A stretch of DNA of 8,791 nucleotides from contig DNAE01000024.1 in assembly GCA_003543635.1 (NCBI GenBank), positions 10,466 to 19,256 on the forward strand. Direction: 5' to 3'. Below, one piece after another: positions 6,492 to 8,791 of the stretch. Each line of letters starts with the position of its first letter. The first letter of the stretch is position 1. The notes under the pieces were generated by a model. That model was not told the DNA's origin and made no database searches. It worked only from the letters and a program-made list of their open reading frames with translations. Both the position numbers and the translations under genes were made by a program. The stretch is from Clostridiales bacterium. Its GTDB lineage: Bacteria; Bacillota; Clostridia; Saccharofermentanales; Saccharofermentanaceae.

Positions 6492-6492
6492 G

Positions 6493-8091
6493 TCACTGTT
6501 CCTGTGTGGCACGCCACTCGATGTAGTCGTCGTACTCCATCCTCTTATCTATTATACCCTCAGGAACGATCTCTATGATCCTGTTTGCGACAGTATTTAC
6601 AAGTTCGCGGTCGTGGGAATAGAAAAGGATCGATCCCGGGAACTTCTTGATGCCCTCGTTCAGGGCAGTTATGGACTCCAGATCCAGGTGGTTCGTGGGG
6701 TCGTCGAAGATCAGGACGTTGGCATTTACCAGCATCTGTCTTGAGAGCATACATCTTACCTTCTCTCCTCCCGACAGGACGCTTGCCTTCTTGAGGGCCT
6801 CCTCTCCGGAGAAGAGCATCCTTCCCAGGAAGCCCCTGACATAGCTCTCGTTCTGGTCCTTGGAGTACTGACGGAGCCAGTCCACCAGAGAGAGATCGCA
6901 ATCGTCGAAGTACTTGGAGTTATCCTTGGGCAGATAGGATCTTGAGGTGGTAACGCCCCACTTCACCTCGCCCTGATATTCCTCGCATTCCCCCGCCAGG
7001 ATATCCAAAAGCTGGGTGATGGCAACCTCGTCCTTGCCGATTATGCCGATACGGTCCCCCTTCTCCATGGTGAAGGTAATGTCGTTAAGGGTCTGCCTCC
7101 TGCCCCTCTCCGCGGTGAGGTTCCTTACAAAGAGAACATCGTTTCCGATCTCCCTTTCCTGGGTAAAGGATATGAAGGGATACCTTCTTGAGGACTGGGT
7201 GACCTCCGGAAGCTCCAGGTTCTCCAGGAGCTTCTTTCTGCTGGTCGCCTGCTTCGACTTGGAGGCGTTGGCGGAGAACCTGGCGATGAATTCCTGGAGT
7301 TCCTTCCTCCTGGCCTCTATCTTCTTTGTCTGATCCTTGAGCTGGCGCAGGGACAGCTGGGTATATTCGTACCAGAAATCGTAGTTTCCCTGGAAGAGGG
7401 TCACCTTGCTGTAGTCGATATCCACCGTGTGGGTACATACCTTATTGAGGAAGTGTCTGTCGTGGGAGACCACCAGGACACAGTTCTCGTAGTCCATGAG
7501 ATAGTTCTCCAGCCAGCGGCAGCTGTTAAGATCCAGATGGTTTGTGGGCTCATCCAGCAGGAGATAGTCGGGGTTTCCGAAGAGGGCCTGGGCCAGGAGC
7601 ACCTTGACCTTCTGTCCTCCCGTAAGGTCCCTCATGGGGCGCTCGTAGAACTCCTCCCCGAGACCTAATCCCTGGAGCAGGATCTCCGCATTCGATTCCG
7701 CGGACCAGCCGTCGAGCTCGGCAAATTCCCCCTCCAGCTCGCCCAGGAGTATTCCGTCCTCCTCGTTGAAATCCGTCTTGGAATAGAGCCTCTCCTTCTC
7801 CTTCATGATCTCGTAGAGCCTCTTATGTCCCATTATGACCGTCTGCCTGACGTCAAAATCATCGTACTTGAAGTGGTCCTGCTCCAATACGGCAAGACGC
7901 TCGTTCTTGGGGATGTTTACAAAACCCTTCTGGGGTTCGATCTCCCCGGAGATTATCTTGAGGAACGTGGACTTACCGGCACCGTTGGCACCGATTATCC
8001 CGTAGCAATATCCCTTATTGAACTGTATGTTTACGTTCTCGAAAAGTTTCCTTGCGCCGAATCTTAATCCGACATTCGATACATCGATCAT
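6493..8091 (-). CDS. ABC-F family ATPase, YbiT/YkpA-like
   Basis: This 532-residue protein has two ATP-binding domains in tandem and no membrane segment, which defines ABC-F proteins: cytosolic, ribosome-associated factors that modulate translation or antibiotic protection. Length and layout best fit the YbiT (E. coli)/YkpA (B. subtilis) branch. Domain 1 is complete: Walker A GANGAGKS (34-41), Q-loop Gln71, signature LTGGQ (156-160), Walker B with catalytic Glu (LLLDEPTNHLD, Glu181) and switch SHD (209-211). The linker, about 235-300, is charged and helical (KKIEARRKELQEFIARFS) and ends in a basic stretch before domain 2. Domain 2 keeps its signature LSGGE (439-443) and SHD (492-494), but Walker A reads GKDEVAIT (352-359), without the P-loop lysine. 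The Q-loop position reads YLPKDN with Lys389, and Walker B reads FDDPTNHLD with Asp464 in place of the catalytic Glu. A minus-strand AGGAAG lies four bases before the ATG. The gap to the SDR gene is eight bases. Confidence 0.93.
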   Translation of the reverse strand: MIDVSNVGLRFGARKLFENVNIQFNKGYCYGIIGANGAGKSTFLKIISGEIEPQKGFVNIPKNERLAVLEQDHFKYDDFDVRQTVIMGHKRLYEIMKEKERLYSKTDFNEEDGILLGELEGEFAELDGWSAESNAEILLQGLGLGEEFYERPMRDLTGGQKVKVLLAQALFGNPDYLLLDEPTNHLDLNSCRWLENYLMDYENCVLVVSHDRHFLNKVCTHTVDIDYSKVTLFQGNYDFWYEYTQLSLRQLKDQTKKIEARRKELQEFIARFSANASKSKQATSRKKLLENLELPEVTQSSRRYPFISFTQEREIGNDVLFVRNLTAERGRRQTLNDITFTMEKGDRIGIIGKDEVAITQLLDILAGECEEYQGEVKWGVTTSRSYLPKDNSKYFDDCDLSLVDWLRQYSKDQNESYVRGFLGRMLFSGEEALKKASVLSGGEKVRCMLSRQMLVNANVLIFDDPTNHLDLESITALNEGIKKFPGSILFYSHDRELVNTVANRIIEIVPEGIIDKRMEYDDYIEWRATQEQ

Positions 8092-8099
8092 TTATCTTC

Positions 8100-8791
8100 C
8101 TAATCCTTTTTCTCGTATTCAGGCTTCATAAAGGCGCCTTCCAACCTTATTATCCAGTAAGTCGGCACGATCTTGGATGCCAGATGCAAAAGCTTCTGGG
8201 TAAGACCGTAGACGAAGAGCTTGCGTCCGCGGAGGGATGCCTTAAGGGATGCCTTAGCAAGCTTATGGGGATCCGCCGCCACGAATCTTCTGAATCCCGT
8301 GAATTCCGCGGAACCTCCGTCCGTTGCCAGGGCCTGGAATCCCGTCACCACGGGGCCCGGACATACCGTCGTCACCTTGATCCTGCGGGGGAGCAATTCG
8401 ATACCAAGAGCCCTGGAAAAGGATACCACATAAGCCTTGGATGCCGCATAGGCCGCAAAGCCCGGCTGGGGCAGGAAGGCCGCTGAGGATGCAATATTGA
8501 TCACCCGGGAACCCTCTCCCATACGGGGAAGGCACATGCGCGTAATAACGGAAAGGCTCCTGCAGTTAAGGTTCAGGGTATCCTCAAGGCACTTCTCGTC
8601 ACGGTCGGCGATATTGCCCTTCTTGCCCATTCCGGCGCAGTTAATGAGAAGTCCCACAAAGGGGTCATTGTCCTCGAGATAGGAACGGAGGCTCTCCACT
8701 CCCTCCCTGGTCGTAATATCCGCGGGAAGTATATCTATCCGATCAGAAGAAAGCTCCTCCTTAAGCGCCTTAAGCTTATCTTCCCTTCTCG
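8100..8791 (-). CDS. SDR-family NAD(P)-dependent oxidoreductase (5' end outside window)
   Basis: The frame stays open to the right edge of the window. The GTG at 8697-8699 is internal: 30 more codons read before it, including RIDILPADITTREGVESLRS, a normal SDR strand-helix with the conserved Asp of the adenine pocket. About 229 residues are visible; the first 30 or so, with the TGxxxGIG cofactor loop, are missing. Present are LLINCAGMG (N-x-AG motif), the catalytic Ser in INIASSAAF, the YAASK pair (Tyr at 8448-8450, Lys at 8436-8438) thirteen residues later, and CPGPVVTGF. Classical SDRs reduce or oxidise carbonyl/hydroxyl groups with NAD(H) or NADP(H). The C-terminal tail, LFVYGLTQKLLHLASKIVPTYWI and on, resembles the membrane-leaning end of short-chain reductases often annotated DltE-like or YqjQ/YdfG-like; I cannot name the substrate. 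It is the first visible gene of the minus-strand operon. Confidence 0.92.
   Translation of the reverse strand, partial: RREDKLKALKEELSSDRIDILPADITTREGVESLRSYLEDNDPFVGLLINCAGMGKKGNIADRDEKCLEDTLNLNCRSLSVITRMCLPRMGEGSRVINIASSAAFLPQPGFAAYAASKAYVVSFSRALGIELLPRRIKVTTVCPGPVVTGFQALATDGGSAEFTGFRRFVAADPHKLAKASLKASLRGRKLFVYGLTQKLLHLASKIVPTYWIIRLEGAFMKPEYEKKD

Noticed and set aside
1..8791. CRISPR arrays, tRNA or rRNA genes, insertion sequences, long repeats
   Set aside because: No regularly spaced repeats, cloverleaf patterns, transposase motifs or flanking inverted repeats were seen on reading both strands.

Overview
The window looks like a chromosomal segment of a Gram-positive anaerobe of the Clostridia, most likely Lachnospiraceae. 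The evidence is moderate-to-high GC in the main genes (55 and 57% in two 60-base lines counted by hand), strong GGAGG-type ribosome sites, closely packed operons, and family types I associate with that group: a cytosolic BMP-domain protein, a small D-x-E metallophosphoesterase and a YbiT/YkpA-like ABC-F protein. This taxonomic call is inference; there is no rRNA or marker gene here.

Layout. Positions 1-822 (+) hold the C-terminal part of an RND efflux pump. A short gap with an extended -10 promoter leads to a two-gene (+) unit. The first gene (883-2838) is a 651-residue protein with no signal peptide, an N-terminal ParB/sulfiredoxin-like segment and a C-terminal BMP/PnrA-type periplasmic-binding fold. 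It is joined by a TAATG overlap to a calcineurin-like phosphoesterase (2838-3446). Next comes an AT-richer insert-like patch (about 3459-4518). It holds a start-less, strongly protein-like reading frame on the minus strand (3459-3737), then a GNAT-like acetyltransferase (3741-4280, +) overlapping a small acidic protein (4270-4518, +).

The right half is a minus-strand operon of four genes, read from the right edge: an SDR oxidoreductase (cut by the window end), an ABC-F ATPase, a small SCP2-like protein and a SASA-family carbohydrate O-acetylesterase. The gaps are 8, 14 and 3 nt, so they are probably co-transcribed. Their promoter lies outside the window.

How they may work together. The BMP fusion protein and the phosphoesterase are translationally coupled and probably serve one intracellular process. 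A ligand-sensing role, possibly for nucleosides, is a reasonable guess but unproven. The GNAT and 82-residue protein form a coupled pair that looks acquired. The minus-strand operon has no obvious single pathway. Points most worth checking are the BMP/ParB-like fusion, the degenerate second ATPase site of the ABC-F protein, the orphan gene remnant and the GNAT/small-protein pair.
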